From assembly GCF_023614525.1 (NCBI RefSeq), contig NZ_CP097885.1, positions 310,001 through 374,000 on the forward strand: DNA of 64,000 nucleotides, given 5' to 3'. Positions 18,162-26,832 of this stretch are shown here, piece by piece. Position 1 is the stretch's first letter. Each line of letters opens with the position of its first letter. The translations under genes were made by a program, and so were the position numbers. Below the pieces are notes generated by a model, which was not told where the DNA came from, ran no database searches, and worked only from the letters and a program-made list of their open reading frames with translations. Origin of the DNA: Peptoniphilus genitalis (GTDB lineage Bacteria; Bacillota; Clostridia; Tissierellales; Peptoniphilaceae).

Positions 18162-19138
18162 TTGAAAACCTCCTTCATGAGAGCTCTCGACTTGTTAGCC
18201 CTTAGGATGTCTCTTGACTTAAGGTCTAAGATTGAGCCTCTCTCAATTTGTAAGTGTCCATTTCTTAGCTTCATAATTTCTTGGTAGAAGTCAAATTCCC
18301 TATTTGGCTTCAAGATTGAAAGTTCAATCCCTAGATTAATCATGCTCATGGACTGCATCATCTCTTCTTCCGACAATAACCTTGCATTGGCAAGTAGGCC
18401 ATAGGACCTGTTGACCATGTCCTCAAGGCTAATAATATTATCAAGATAAAGTTTTTTTCTATTTTCTCTTTCAACATCAGCGATTTCCTCGCTAATTAGT
18501 TTTAATTTTTCTATATAAGATCCTTCCTCTTCTGTCAAAGTTGACTCAAAGGAAAGGGTGTAAATACTTGCAAGGGCCTTCTTAGACCTGTCCCTGTAAG
18601 AACCTAGGGTGTAGCCAAGCCTCGATAGGCCCTTGGCAATTTCATTTATGCCAAAATAATTTAGGGCTGGCAGGTATAAAAAGGTTATGGGCTTAAAGCC
18701 AGTTCCTGCATTAAAAACCCTTGAAGTCAAGTAACCATACTCTGGACTAAAGGCAAAGTTTATATTTTCTTCAAGCCTTCCTTCCAAGTCATAGATTTCC
18801 TTATAAAGTTCATCAAGGGACTGGGTCCTAGAAAACTTTGAAAGTTCTAGGTGTTCACTGGAGTTAATCAGAATATCTGGCTCATCAACTTTTTGATAGA
18901 AGCCAATATTTTTCTCTTCAACAAACCTCTTGCCAAGTCTTCCCTCTTCAATAAGATTTAATTTTTTAAGGGATGTCATCTTTTCTATATCAAGATTTTC
19001 ATAACCCATCCCCCTAATTATTGGGTCAAGAAATTCTAAATTTTCTCTTAACTCTTCCTCTGTCATAGTGTTGACGAAGTTCTTGCCGTCAATGTTCCTA
19101 TATAACTTTACCTTATTTCCTAAAATAATTTTAGACAT
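18158..19138 (-). CDS. mcsB: McsB-like protein (degenerate protein-arginine kinase)
   Basis: By position and overall alignment this is McsB, which in Bacillus phosphorylates arginines on CtsR and on misfolded proteins to mark them for ClpCP. The alignable blocks show losses. SSRIRLAR is GNKVKLYR here, NEEDHIRIQ is NSSEHLELS, TSCPTNVGTGLRAS (with the catalytic Cys) is TSRVFNAGTGFKPI, and GIYGEGSEA is GSYRDRSKKA. The fold-forming hydrophobic blocks remain (GYLTS, YLPAL). At 326 residues it is shorter than the roughly 360 of the family. I infer little or no kinase activity, with a possible scaffold or adaptor role. The start at 19138 is chosen because AAAGGAAG is well placed before it; an in-frame ATG also exists at 19144. 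Confidence 0.85.
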   Translation of the reverse strand: MSKIILGNKVKLYRNIDGKNFVNTMTEEELRENLEFLDPIIRGMGYENLDIEKMTSLKKLNLIEEGRLGKRFVEEKNIGFYQKVDEPDILINSSEHLELSKFSRTQSLDELYKEIYDLEGRLEENINFAFSPEYGYLTSRVFNAGTGFKPITFLYLPALNYFGINEIAKGLSRLGYTLGSYRDRSKKALASIYTLSFESTLTEEEGSYIEKLKLISEEIADVERENRKKLYLDNIISLEDMVNRSYGLLANARLLSEEEMMQSMSMINLGIELSILKPNREFDFYQEIMKLRNGHLQIERGSILDLKSRDILRANKSRALMKEVFK

Positions 19139-19643
19139 TGGCATCTTCCTTTAAAGTTTTTATCTCGTCCCTAATTTCTGCAGCCTTTTCATATTCCTCT
19201 AGGCTAATAGCAAGGTCCAACTTTTCCCTAAGGTCTTCAAGCTTCCTATTGTAGTAGATATAGGACTCTGAGTTCTTAGGTATCTTTCCCCTGTATTTTA
19301 AATTTATATTTAAGGCATTGAGATAAGACTTAATTTCATTTCCAAAGGAGTTGTAACATTTTGGACAACCAAGGACTCCTGTATTTTTAAGTTCTCTAAA
19401 GCTCTTGCCACAATATTCGCACCTAATGTCATCTTCCTCATCCTTGTAGGAGTTGGCAGTGAATTTAAAAATATTTTTAAGGGCATTTTCCAGTTGAGGA
19501 ATTATATTTTGATAACCCTGAAATTCTTTTTTAAATTTTTCTTCAGCACAAACTTGGCAGAGATGAACTTCTTCTACTTCGTCATTATTTATCCTTGTGT
19601 AGGAAATTATTGATTCTCTTTCTTTGCAGTTGTCACACAACAT
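19131..19643 (-). CDS. mcsA: McsA, zinc-finger activator/adaptor of the CtsR-ClpC system
   Basis: 170 residues with two zinc modules: CDNC...CQVC at the N terminus (about 3-31) and CEYC...CPKC (about 75-99). A C-terminal UVR motif (LDLAISLEEYEKAAEIRDEI, about 140-159) matches the ClpC M-domain UVR. McsA normally activates McsB and binds CtsR. It follows ctsR by 11 bases and overlaps mcsB. The Cys residues are intact, in contrast to the decayed McsB next door. ATG follows TAGGAGGGAAGAAG. Confidence 0.93.
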   Translation of the reverse strand: MLCDNCKERESIISYTRINNDEVEEVHLCQVCAEEKFKKEFQGYQNIIPQLENALKNIFKFTANSYKDEEDDIRCEYCGKSFRELKNTGVLGCPKCYNSFGNEIKSYLNALNINLKYRGKIPKNSESYIYYNRKLEDLREKLDLAISLEEYEKAAEIRDEIKTLKEDANV

Positions 19644-19654
19644 CTTCTTCCCTC

Positions 19655-20107
19655 CTAGCTGAAAATAACGAGGAGCATATTCTTTAATAAGTCTGCCCTC
19701 AGTTCATTTCTATTTTCGCATTGACTTAGAGACCTGTCAGACAGGCTCACCTTCATAAGTTCCATTTCCCTTCTAGTGACCTTCTTTAGTCTCACAAGTT
19801 CCTCTAGTAAATCATCTGAATTATTTTTTGTAATAGAATCACCTATGAAGTCCAAAAATCTCTCAAGCCTTTCTTCATCATCTTCTAGTTTAACTTTTAC
19901 AATCCTAATGTAGCCGCCGCCCCCTCGTCTAGACTCAACGTAGTAACCCTTAAAGGGTGTAAACCTAGTTGTTAAAACGTAATTTATTTGTGAAGGGGCG
20001 CAGTTAAATTGGTCTGAGATTTTTGATCTTTGAATTTCAAGAACTCCACCAGATTCAAATATTAATTCATTTAAAAATTCTTCTATGGAATTGGATAATT
20101 TTGCCAT
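19655..20107 (-). CDS. ctsR: Class III heat-shock repressor CtsR
   Basis: Dimeric winged-helix repressor of clp genes, heat-sensitive through its glycine-rich wing. The 150 residues show the N-terminal HTH (SKISDQFNCAPSQINYVLTT near 25-44) and the wing RRGGGGYIRI near 60, including the Arg that McsB modifies in Bacillus. It is the first gene of the ctsR-mcsA-mcsB-clpC-radA operon. Two CtsR-like operator pairs lie within 65 bases upstream, which indicates autoregulation. Confidence 0.96.
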   Translation of the reverse strand: MAKLSNSIEEFLNELIFESGGVLEIQRSKISDQFNCAPSQINYVLTTRFTPFKGYYVESRRGGGGYIRIVKVKLEDDEERLERFLDFIGDSITKNNSDDLLEELVRLKKVTRREMELMKVSLSDRSLSQCENRNELRADLLKNMLLVIFS

Positions 20108-20118
20108 AAAACCATTCC

Positions 20119-20135
20119 TTTGACTATCTTTGTCT
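20119..20135 (-). promoter_or_regulatory. CtsR operator, proximal
   Basis: Plus-strand TTTGACTATCTTTGTCT; on the minus strand AGACAAA-GAT-AGTCAAA. This matches the CtsR direct heptamer repeat (A/G)GTCAAA-NAN-(A/G)GTCAAA with one mismatch, 12 bases before the ctsR start. Confidence 0.75.
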
Positions 20136-20151
20136 TTTAAATTATAAAAAA

Positions 20152-20168
20152 ACTGACTATCTTTTACT
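20152..20168 (-). promoter_or_regulatory. CtsR operator, distal
   Basis: Plus-strand ACTGACTATCTTTTACT; on the minus strand AGTAAAA-GAT-AGTCAGT, a weaker copy of the same 7-3-7 pattern. A TTTACA with a TAAACT-like -10 lies just upstream on the minus strand, so repressor here would block the promoter. Confidence 0.55.
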
Positions 20169-20244
20169 ATCTCTAGTTTAATATAAACTAGGACTTTTGT
20201 AAAGTATTTAGTCTTTCTCTTACTTTACCCTAAAGAAATAGAAA

Positions 20245-20515
20245 TTAATAGTTAAAGGCTAGGGACTTTTTATAAGTTTGCAAAAGTTTATCACTTTTTC
20301 ATTAATTAGGAGTTTGTGATTAAAGGCTAAGTAATGAGTTAAGGCAGACTTATAAATTAGTACAGCTTTGCAAATATGTGTAGGCTTATAAACTTTTATT
20401 GCTTAACCAATAAGTACAAAGTCATAAATTTCCATAACTTAATAGATAATTACAAGCTCATAAACTTTTCCAGCTTAATGAGTAAGTATGACGTTAGAAA
20501 TTATTGTAGCTTACT
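20245..20515. repeat. Degenerate 18-bp tandem repeat array (copy 2)
   Basis: About 15 units of 18 bases between the ctsR promoter and the EF-G-like gene terminator. Unit starts are 20245, 20263, 20281, then after one extra base 20300, 20318, 20336, 20354, 20372, 20390, 20408, 20426, 20444, 20462, 20480 and 20498. Examples are aaatttccataacttaat, agataattacaagctcat and aaacttttccagcttaat. Units share the A-rich start and the (a/g)(c/g)TTAT, GTCAT or CTTAAT ending seen at 5123-5302. The apparent 91-residue open frame here is only this periodicity read as codons (a repeat of 12 residues). Confidence 0.75.
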
Positions 20516-20572
20516 TAATAGCCCCAAAATTAAAAATATCACTTGGTCAAAAATTTATTTTTCACAAAAAAA

Positions 20573-20602
20573 TATCTGCTGGAGATCTCTCTCCAACAGA
20601 TA
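20573..20602 (-). terminator. Terminator of the EF-G-like gene
   Basis: TATCTG(C)TGGAGA / TCTCCA(A)CAGATA hairpin, followed on the minus strand by TTTTTTTGTG. Confidence 0.85.
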
Positions 20603-20622
20603 CAATAAAGTCTTTTTAAATT

Positions 20623-22683
20623 TTACTTGTCAGTTTGTCTTTCTTCAATAATTTTATCTGCAATGTTTTGTGGAACTTCTTCGTATCTAACAAATTCCAT
20701 GTTGAAGGTTCCCCTACCTTGAGTAAGTGATCTAAGATCAATTAGGTAAGTGAATAATTCAGCTTGAGGAGCTTCAGCAATAAGAACTTGAGTACCGTCA
20801 TTTTGTTGATCCATACCAAGAATTCTTCCACGTCTCTTGTTCATGTCTCCCATTACATCTCCAAGATATGCTTCTGGAATTGTAACTTCAACCTTCATAA
20901 TTGGTTCAAGAAGAACTGGACTTGCTTCTTGCATACCCTTCTTGAAGGCAAGATTTGCAGCAAGTTTGAAAGACATTTCGTTGGAGTCTACATCGTGGTA
21001 AGATCCATCATATAGGACAGCCTTGAAGTTTGTAACAGGATAGCCTGCAAGAACTCCCTTTTCCTTAGATTCAATGATTCCCTTTTCAACTGCTGGGAAG
21101 TAGTTCTTAGGAACTGCGCCACCAAAAACTTCTTCGTCAAATTCAAATTCAGCTTCAGATGGTTCAAATCTAATCCAAACATCACCGTATTGGCCTGCTC
21201 CACCAGATTGTTTCTTGTGCTTACCTTGGACACTTGCAGTCTTTCTAATTGTTTCTCTGTAAGGAATTATGAATGGAACAATTTCAACTTCAACTCCATA
21301 AGTGTTCTTTAATTTTTCAAGGATAACATCAAGTTGAACCTTACCTTGACCACCAATAGTCATTTGCTTAGTTTCTGTGTTTCTTTCAACAGTGAATGTT
21401 GGGTCTTCGTCCCTAATCTTCTTAAGAGATTGAGTAAGTTTTTCTTCGTCTCCCTTAGTCTTAGGTTCAATTGCATAGTATAAAACTGGAGTTGGGTGTT
21501 TCAACTTCTTGTATTCAACTAGGTGGTCTTTATCGCAAAGAGTATCACCAGTTAATGTTCCAACAAGCTTTGTTGTTGCTCCAATATCTCCTGCATGGAT
21601 TTCGTCAACTTCTATTTGTTCCTTACCTCTCATTACGAAAAGGCCGCCAAGTTTTTCAGTTTCGTCATTATTTACATTGTATAAGCTTGTGTTTTTAGTT
21701 AAGATACCAGAAATTACCTTAAAGATAGAAATTTTTCCTAGGAATGGGTCAGAAATAGTTTTAAATACAACTGCTGCAAAAGGATCCTTTTCTGAAACCT
21801 TTCTTTCTTCTCCTTCTTTATATCTAAATCCAAGGTGGGCACGATCATCGTCTGGTGCTGGCATGTAATTAACTATAGTGTTAAGTAAAATATCAATACC
21901 TATTCCCTTTTCACCAGATCCAACAAGTAGTGGAACTGCGTCACCTTCAAGTAGGGCTGTTGTAACTCCTCTTAAAAGGTCTTCTCTTGTGAATTTTTCT
22001 CCTGAGAAATATTTTTCCATAAGAACTTCGTCAGAACCTGCAACTACTTCTGCAATTTCTTCATACATTCTTTCAGTTGCCTTAACTTGGTCGTGGTTAA
22101 GTTCAGTTTCTTGTGGTGCAGAGTTTACATACTTGTAACCCTTTTGGAAGATTACATCAGTTACACCAATAAAGTTTTCTCCTTCGCCAATAGGTACAGA
22201 GAAAGGAATAACTTTTTTACCAAAGGCAGCTTCAAGCTCGTCCATTAGTTTTCTAAAGTTTACATTTTCTCCATCAATCTTATTTATAAATATAATTCTT
22301 GGAAGTCCAATTTTTTCTGTGTATTTCCAAGTTCTTTCTGTTCCAACTTCGATTCCCTTAGTTGCATCTATAACCATGATTGCAGCTTCACTAGCTCTTA
22401 GGGCAGAGTGAGCTTCTCCAACAAAATCAAGAAATCCAGGAGTATCTATTATGTTTACTTTATAATTTCTCCATTCAACAGGAATAATTGATGTAGCTAT
22501 TGATGTTCCTCTTTCTCTCTCTTCCTTTGAGAAGTCAGAAATTGTATTCTTGCTAGAAACATTTCCAAGTTTTTTTGTTGCTCCACTTTGGAATAACATA
22601 GCCTCTGTTAGGTTAGTCTTTCCGGAGCCAGAATGTCCCACGAGAGCAAGATTTCTTACCTTATCTGTTGCATAAACTTTCAT
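20623..22683 (-). CDS. fusA: Elongation factor G-like GTPase (second EF-G type)
   Basis: Translational GTPase with five EF-G domains in 686 residues. The G1 P-loop GHSGSGKTNL (about 16-25), the switch I region around ERERGTS, DTPGFLDF near 79 and NKID near 133 are all present, and the C-terminal domains include GGAGQYGDVWIRFEP. The P-loop (GHSGSGKT rather than GHIDAGKT) and the region after it are those of the EF-G-like paralogue class (FusA2/EFG-II) and not of the main EF-G in the str operon. The precise role (ribosome recycling or specialised translocation) cannot be read from the sequence. It has a strong TTAGGAGG site and its own terminator, and is monocistronic. Confidence 0.88.
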   Translation of the reverse strand: MKVYATDKVRNLALVGHSGSGKTNLTEAMLFQSGATKKLGNVSSKNTISDFSKEERERGTSIATSIIPVEWRNYKVNIIDTPGFLDFVGEAHSALRASEAAIMVIDATKGIEVGTERTWKYTEKIGLPRIIFINKIDGENVNFRKLMDELEAAFGKKVIPFSVPIGEGENFIGVTDVIFQKGYKYVNSAPQETELNHDQVKATERMYEEIAEVVAGSDEVLMEKYFSGEKFTREDLLRGVTTALLEGDAVPLLVGSGEKGIGIDILLNTIVNYMPAPDDDRAHLGFRYKEGEERKVSEKDPFAAVVFKTISDPFLGKISIFKVISGILTKNTSLYNVNNDETEKLGGLFVMRGKEQIEVDEIHAGDIGATTKLVGTLTGDTLCDKDHLVEYKKLKHPTPVLYYAIEPKTKGDEEKLTQSLKKIRDEDPTFTVERNTETKQMTIGGQGKVQLDVILEKLKNTYGVEVEIVPFIIPYRETIRKTASVQGKHKKQSGGAGQYGDVWIRFEPSEAEFEFDEEVFGGAVPKNYFPAVEKGIIESKEKGVLAGYPVTNFKAVLYDGSYHDVDSNEMSFKLAANLAFKKGMQEASPVLLEPIMKVEVTIPEAYLGDVMGDMNKRRGRILGMDQQNDGTQVLIAEAPQAELFTYLIDLRSLTQGRGTFNMEFVRYEEVPQNIADKIIEERQTDK

Positions 22684-22834
22684 TGTTTTCCTCCTAAATA
22701 TGTTAATTTTTTTGAAATCGTTTCGATGGATAAATTATAACATAAATTTTAGCATTTGAAAACTGTGTAAAATTTATCTGTTTAGGGTATTACAATGCTA
22801 TAAATATAATATTATTAATAAATGAGTGGTGTAA

Positions 22835-23485
22835 ATGGATTTTAAATTTTTGAAAAAAGATAATCTTCCCTACATAATAATAGTGGCCTTGCTCTTAATC
22901 ATTGGCTATCAGTATAATGATTCGCATAATGAAGATGAGGATGCCAAAGAATTTTTAAAAATAAATACTTCTGGAGTAATAGATAGTGATAAAAAATCTC
23001 TTGAGTCATCTTCAAGTGAACTTGCAATAGAAAAAGCTCCTGAAGAAAAGGAAGAGATCATGGTCCACATCTCAGGTGCTGTCAATAAGCCTGGCATACT
23101 TAGGCTTGACTCAAGTAAGCGCCTTGTTGATGCTCTTGACCTTGCCGGTGGTGCAAGAGATGATGCAGACTTAGACAGGGTAAACCTCGCAGCAAGACTT
23201 CACGATGAAGAAAAAATTTACATTCCAAAAGTTGGCGAAGTCCAAGCTAATATTTCAAGTCTTGCGTCTAGCCCATCATCAAGTGATACTTCTTCAAAGA
23301 TAAATATTAACTCAGCAGACTTAAGCGAGCTCACAAAAATTCCTGGAGTTGGAGAAAAGACTGCTCAAAAGATTATTGACTACAGGGCTAATAATTCTTT
23401 CTCTTCTATCGAGGACATAAAAAATGTCCCTGGCATTGGGGACAAAAAGTTTGAATCCATGAAGGACTACATTTCCACTTATTAA
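22835..23485 (+). CDS. comEA: ComEA-like DNA-binding protein (SLBB + helix-hairpin-helix)
   Basis: Membrane-anchored double-stranded DNA receptor of the competence system. 216 residues: an N-terminal anchor (YIIIVALLLIIGYQY, about 13-27), an acidic/serine linker, an SLBB domain (MVHISGAVNKPGIL... to KIYIPKVG, about 73-135), and tandem HhH motifs (ININSADLSELTKIPGVGEK and FSSIEDIKNVPGIGDK, about 156-216). No comEC follows; a convergent membrane-protein gene does. It could serve DNA uptake or only surface DNA binding. It is alone on the plus strand, with a weak stem-loop (23501-23527) after its stop. Confidence 0.9.
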   Translation: MDFKFLKKDNLPYIIIVALLLIIGYQYNDSHNEDEDAKEFLKINTSGVIDSDKKSLESSSSELAIEKAPEEKEEIMVHISGAVNKPGILRLDSSKRLVDALDLAGGARDDADLDRVNLAARLHDEEKIYIPKVGEVQANISSLASSPSSSDTSSKININSADLSELTKIPGVGEKTAQKIIDYRANNSFSSIEDIKNVPGIGDKKFESMKDYISTY

Positions 23486-23579
23486 TTTGTACTTAATCAT
23501 AGCTTAGGTCCCTTTAAGGGGCAAGCTCTTAGTATATATAAATTTAAAATTTAATATTTTTCATATTCTTCCTAAAAAA

Positions 23580-23621
23580 GCTCAAGAAAAAAGAAGCACC
23601 TAAGTGCCTCTTATCTTGAGC
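23580..23621 (-). terminator. Terminator of the sensor/lipoprotein operon
   Basis: Long stem GCTCAAGA / TCTTGAGC with an inner GCACctaaGTGC helix, followed on the minus strand by TTTTTTAGG. Confidence 0.85.
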
Positions 23622-23629
23622 ATTTATCT

Positions 23630-23965
23630 TTATCTTTTTCTAGGATTTCTCCTGTATCGATTTTTATCTGAAGTAGCTATGCCTATTATTAGAGCAAATA
23701 TTAGTGATACTAGTCCAGATGAAACTCCAACTACAAAGATAATTAAATTGTCTAAGCTGCTTGGATCAAAAAGTTTGTTGATCACGATAAAAAGAGAAAT
23801 TATTCCAACAAATACCAAGGCAAGTCCTGGTAAATATTTTATAAATTTTAAATCTCTTGCAGCAAAGTTTACTATAAAGGTAAGAACAACTCCAATTAAT
23901 ATTGCACCTAGAGTTAGGAGCAAGTAAGTGGAATTTTCTCCTACTAATTCCATTATTTTATTCAT
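23630..23965 (-). CDS. Small membrane protein, unknown function
   Basis: 111 residues from the ATG at 23965 (GAGGTG is 6 bases upstream; the earlier in-frame ATG at 23977 overlaps this ribosome site). Three hydrophobic segments, about 12-32, 45-63 and 74-98, are followed by a basic tail KNRYRRNPRKR that should be cytoplasmic. There is no recognised domain. It is the last gene after the lipoprotein, sensor kinase and regulator, 8 bases beyond the lipoprotein stop, so it probably belongs to that operon. Confidence 0.7.
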   Translation of the reverse strand: MNKIMELVGENSTYLLLTLGAILIGVVLTFIVNFAARDLKFIKYLPGLALVFVGIISLFIVINKLFDPSSLDNLIIFVVGVSSGLVSLIFALIIGIATSDKNRYRRNPRKR

Positions 23966-23973
23966 TTTACACC

Positions 23974-25410
23974 TCATTTATTAGATGAAAGTTCATCTTG
24001 CCAAATATTTGCGTAGCGGCCTGTTGCCCACTCAGTCATAATAGTGGAAGCTTCTTTTCCAATCTCCCTTTCAAAGATAGGGTTTGGAAGAATTTTTCCT
24101 TCACTTATATTATATATTCTTAGATAATTATTTTCCAATGTTATTAAAAAATTATTGTCAGGAGATACAAATCCGTCCTTGATTGATGACTTGAAATTTT
24201 TAATTTGCGCCATTGGAATGTTAATTTTATTGTACTTGTTGACCTCATAAGGAAGGACTAGGTTTAAATCAAAATCTGAATACTTTCCCTCTCCTGAGTT
24301 TACTCTTCCCTTTAATTTCCAAAAACCATTATCCCTATAGATGCCTATGTTGTAAGGATCTTCTTTTAGGGCTTCAATGTTTTTACCTTCTGTCTCTAAG
24401 GCCTTCTCGGATACAAAGTCCTTAAAGCTTAGGGCTTTTTTGTCTTCTAAGTTATCAAGATTATAAATCCTAAGGCTTCTTACATTGGTAATCCTATCAA
24501 GACTTTCAACATTTATATAATTATTTGTTATAAAGTTTATTGTCTTCAGTGAATTGTTATCTCTCAACTCTTCTGAGTCAATTTTTGGAATCTCTGGATC
24601 CTTCTTAAGAAGCTTTGAGGTTTTATATTCTTTTGCGATTAACCAATCTGTTGTTTCCTCAGCCTTTGATTCTCTTTGGACGCTAACTTCAACAAACCTA
24701 TCATCTCTCGGCAAGATTATGTTGTTCATCTCGTAGACATTTTCCAATTTCAGGTCAGAAAATTTTAGATAAAGAGTCTTGTAGTTCCAAGAAGGAATGT
24801 CTGAGTCCACCTTGGTCTTAAAGCCAATTAAAAATCCCTTGTCTCCATTTAAGTCAAACAAGTTGCTCTTTGCCAAGACTTCATCCTTCTTTGCTAAGAT
24901 AGTGGAATTTAAATCTTCATTTTTAATCTTGTCGTCTACAAGTTTAATCTCAAGGGTAATTCCGTTATCAAACAAGAGAGCTGTGTTCTCACTAGTCTTT
25001 ATGACTTCATAGTATAAGGACGAGTTGGAATTGGAATCAAATACATAAGTTGTGAAAACATCAGAGTCTTCTATGCCTAAGTTCTTGTAGTCCAGGTTAA
25101 ACTTTTCATACAAGTAGTTGGAAAGTTTAACATACTTAGTCTTGTAGGAAGCATCCTTGATGTAGTCATTGGCTAGAAGGACTGAATTGTTACTAAAGTA
25201 TAGGTCTTCTCCAATTATGTCCTTAAACCTGAAATTGTCTTGGTTGACCTTCTTGTTGGAAATAAATTTAGTTATGGTCCACTTGCCATAAATAGGTGCT
25301 TGACCCATTTCTGGTCTCTCAACATTTGTCCCCTGACTAGTCAAAAAGGAACAACCAGTTAAGAATACTAGAGAAATTAATGAAAGGTAAAAAATTATTT
25401 TTTTAATCAT
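23974..25410 (-). CDS. Lipoprotein of a two-component-system operon
   Basis: About 478 residues with a lipoprotein signal (basic MIKK start, hydrophobic core, lipobox LTGC at the end of the first 20 residues), so it is anchored on the outer face of the membrane. The rest is polar and Lys/Asp/Asn-rich with no domain I recognise; the C terminus has a WD-repeat-like phrase (FVSPDNNFLITLENNYLRIY). I chose the ATG at 25410; an upstream TTG (25434) is in frame but would put eight residues before the signal. It overlaps the sensor kinase gene by 8 bases. By context it may modulate that kinase, as YycH-type proteins do for WalK, but it is not recognisably YycH. Confidence 0.75.
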   Translation of the reverse strand: MIKKIIFYLSLISLVFLTGCSFLTSQGTNVERPEMGQAPIYGKWTITKFISNKKVNQDNFRFKDIIGEDLYFSNNSVLLANDYIKDASYKTKYVKLSNYLYEKFNLDYKNLGIEDSDVFTTYVFDSNSNSSLYYEVIKTSENTALLFDNGITLEIKLVDDKIKNEDLNSTILAKKDEVLAKSNLFDLNGDKGFLIGFKTKVDSDIPSWNYKTLYLKFSDLKLENVYEMNNIILPRDDRFVEVSVQRESKAEETTDWLIAKEYKTSKLLKKDPEIPKIDSEELRDNNSLKTINFITNNYINVESLDRITNVRSLRIYNLDNLEDKKALSFKDFVSEKALETEGKNIEALKEDPYNIGIYRDNGFWKLKGRVNSGEGKYSDFDLNLVLPYEVNKYNKINIPMAQIKNFKSSIKDGFVSPDNNFLITLENNYLRIYNISEGKILPNPIFEREIGKEASTIMTEWATGRYANIWQDELSSNK

Positions 25411-26824
25411 TGTTTTCACCCACTTCTTTATCAACTTCTATAGGCAAGCTAACCTTTACTGTAGTTCCAATATTTTCTTCCGAGAAGATTTCAAGGCTTC
25501 CTTGATGGAGCTTAGTTATTTCATCACTTATGGATAAACCAATGCCACTGTGACTCTTGGAGTGCTTGCCCTTGTAGAATTTTTCCTTTACATGAGCAAG
25601 TTCTTCCTTGGTCATTCCCATTCCGTTGTCTGAAATCATAATTTGAACCTTGTCATCTTCCTTGAGCATTTGGAACTTAACCCAGCCCTTGTCTGAAGTA
25701 AACTTAATGGCATTGTCCAAAAGATTTATTAGTAGTTGCTTAATCCTATTTTCATCAGCATTAATAAGTATTGATTCCTTTGGAAGGTCTGTTATAAGTT
25801 CAATGTTGTTGGACTTGGCACGAGGTCTCATCTGTTTTGATATATCAAGACAAGTTTGAGAGATGTCAATTATTTCCTTATCGAGAGTAATCCTTCCAGA
25901 TATATATCTTGAGAAGTCTAAGAGTTCTTCTACCATCTTGGCAAGTCTATCAGCTTCATTTTCTATTATGTTTAAGCCATCTTCCATTAGGTCCTTTTCG
26001 TCTTCTTTTGCGTCCTTGAGGACAACTGCCCAGCCCTTTATGGATGTAAGAGGAGTCCTAAGCTCGTGGGAAATAGAAGAGATAAAATCATTTTTAATCC
26101 TATCCTTATTTATAATTTCATCACTCATGGCATTTAAGGTCTTGGCAAGTTCTCCAATTTCGTCATCTTCAAAGACCTTGGCCTTCTCTTCATAGTTGCC
26201 CTTTAACATAGTCTTGGCAACTTCTGTAAGTTCAAGTATTGGCCTTACAATAGACTTGGAAATCAAAAGTGAAACTGTAGTTGTCAATAGGGCAACAAAA
26301 AGTGTAAAAATAAGCAAGCTTATAATGGTTTTAAAAATTGCAGCCTTGACTTCTTCCATAGAAGATATAAATCTTAGGTAGCCAATTGTCTCACCTTCAT
26401 TGTTCTTTATAGGACCTGCAACTGACATAATAGCTTCACCAGTTTGTGACTCTTCTCCCTTCCAAGTTTTTATCTCTCCCCCTTCAGCTGCCAAAACATC
26501 TGAAGTTTCTATGGGGTTTGAAGCAAGCCTTCCAATAGAATCTGATAGGAGGTTCTTGTCCTTGTCAAGAATTTGAACTTCTGCATTGGTGTTGGACAAG
26601 AAGATGTCGCTGTCTTCATAAATCAAATCTTCAATGGACTTGTCTGAATAGTCCCTCCTATATATTTCAAGGGAGACCTCCATTCTCTGGATCAATTCCT
26701 TGGAGATGTTGTTGTAATAGTAAGAGCTAAAGGCAAAAAGCAAGAATATATCTATAATTGAAATTGTAATTAAAATTATTATTAAAAAACTTCTAACAAG
26801 TCTTTTCCCAATTTTATTTTTCAA
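25403..26824 (-). CDS. Sensor histidine kinase (HAMP, HisKA, HATPase)
   Basis: 473 residues. Membrane segment 1 is at about 12-34, followed by an extracytoplasmic sensor of about 130 residues, membrane segment 2 at about 165-188 and a HAMP domain (about 190-240). The HisKA domain has phospho-acceptor SSISHELRTPLTSIKGW near 250, and the HATPase boxes are NLLDNAIKFT, DNGMGM and GIGLSISDEI. It lacks the PAS domain expected of WalK. It forms one operon with the regulator upstream and the lipoprotein downstream. The stimulus is unknown; envelope stress is a reasonable guess from the lipoprotein partner. Confidence 0.92.
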   Translation of the reverse strand: MKNKIGKRLVRSFLIIILITISIIDIFLLFAFSSYYYNNISKELIQRMEVSLEIYRRDYSDKSIEDLIYEDSDIFLSNTNAEVQILDKDKNLLSDSIGRLASNPIETSDVLAAEGGEIKTWKGEESQTGEAIMSVAGPIKNNEGETIGYLRFISSMEEVKAAIFKTIISLLIFTLFVALLTTTVSLLISKSIVRPILELTEVAKTMLKGNYEEKAKVFEDDEIGELAKTLNAMSDEIINKDRIKNDFISSISHELRTPLTSIKGWAVVLKDAKEDEKDLMEDGLNIIENEADRLAKMVEELLDFSRYISGRITLDKEIIDISQTCLDISKQMRPRAKSNNIELITDLPKESILINADENRIKQLLINLLDNAIKFTSDKGWVKFQMLKEDDKVQIMISDNGMGMTKEELAHVKEKFYKGKHSKSHSGIGLSISDEITKLHQGSLEIFSEENIGTTVKVSLPIEVDKEVGENND

Positions 26825-26832
26825 TTATAAAC

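Noticed and set aside
20376-20651. 91-residue plus-strand open frame
   Set aside because: A translation of the 18-bp tandem repeat (12-residue repeat of INF..L..YK), with no ribosome site and no family.
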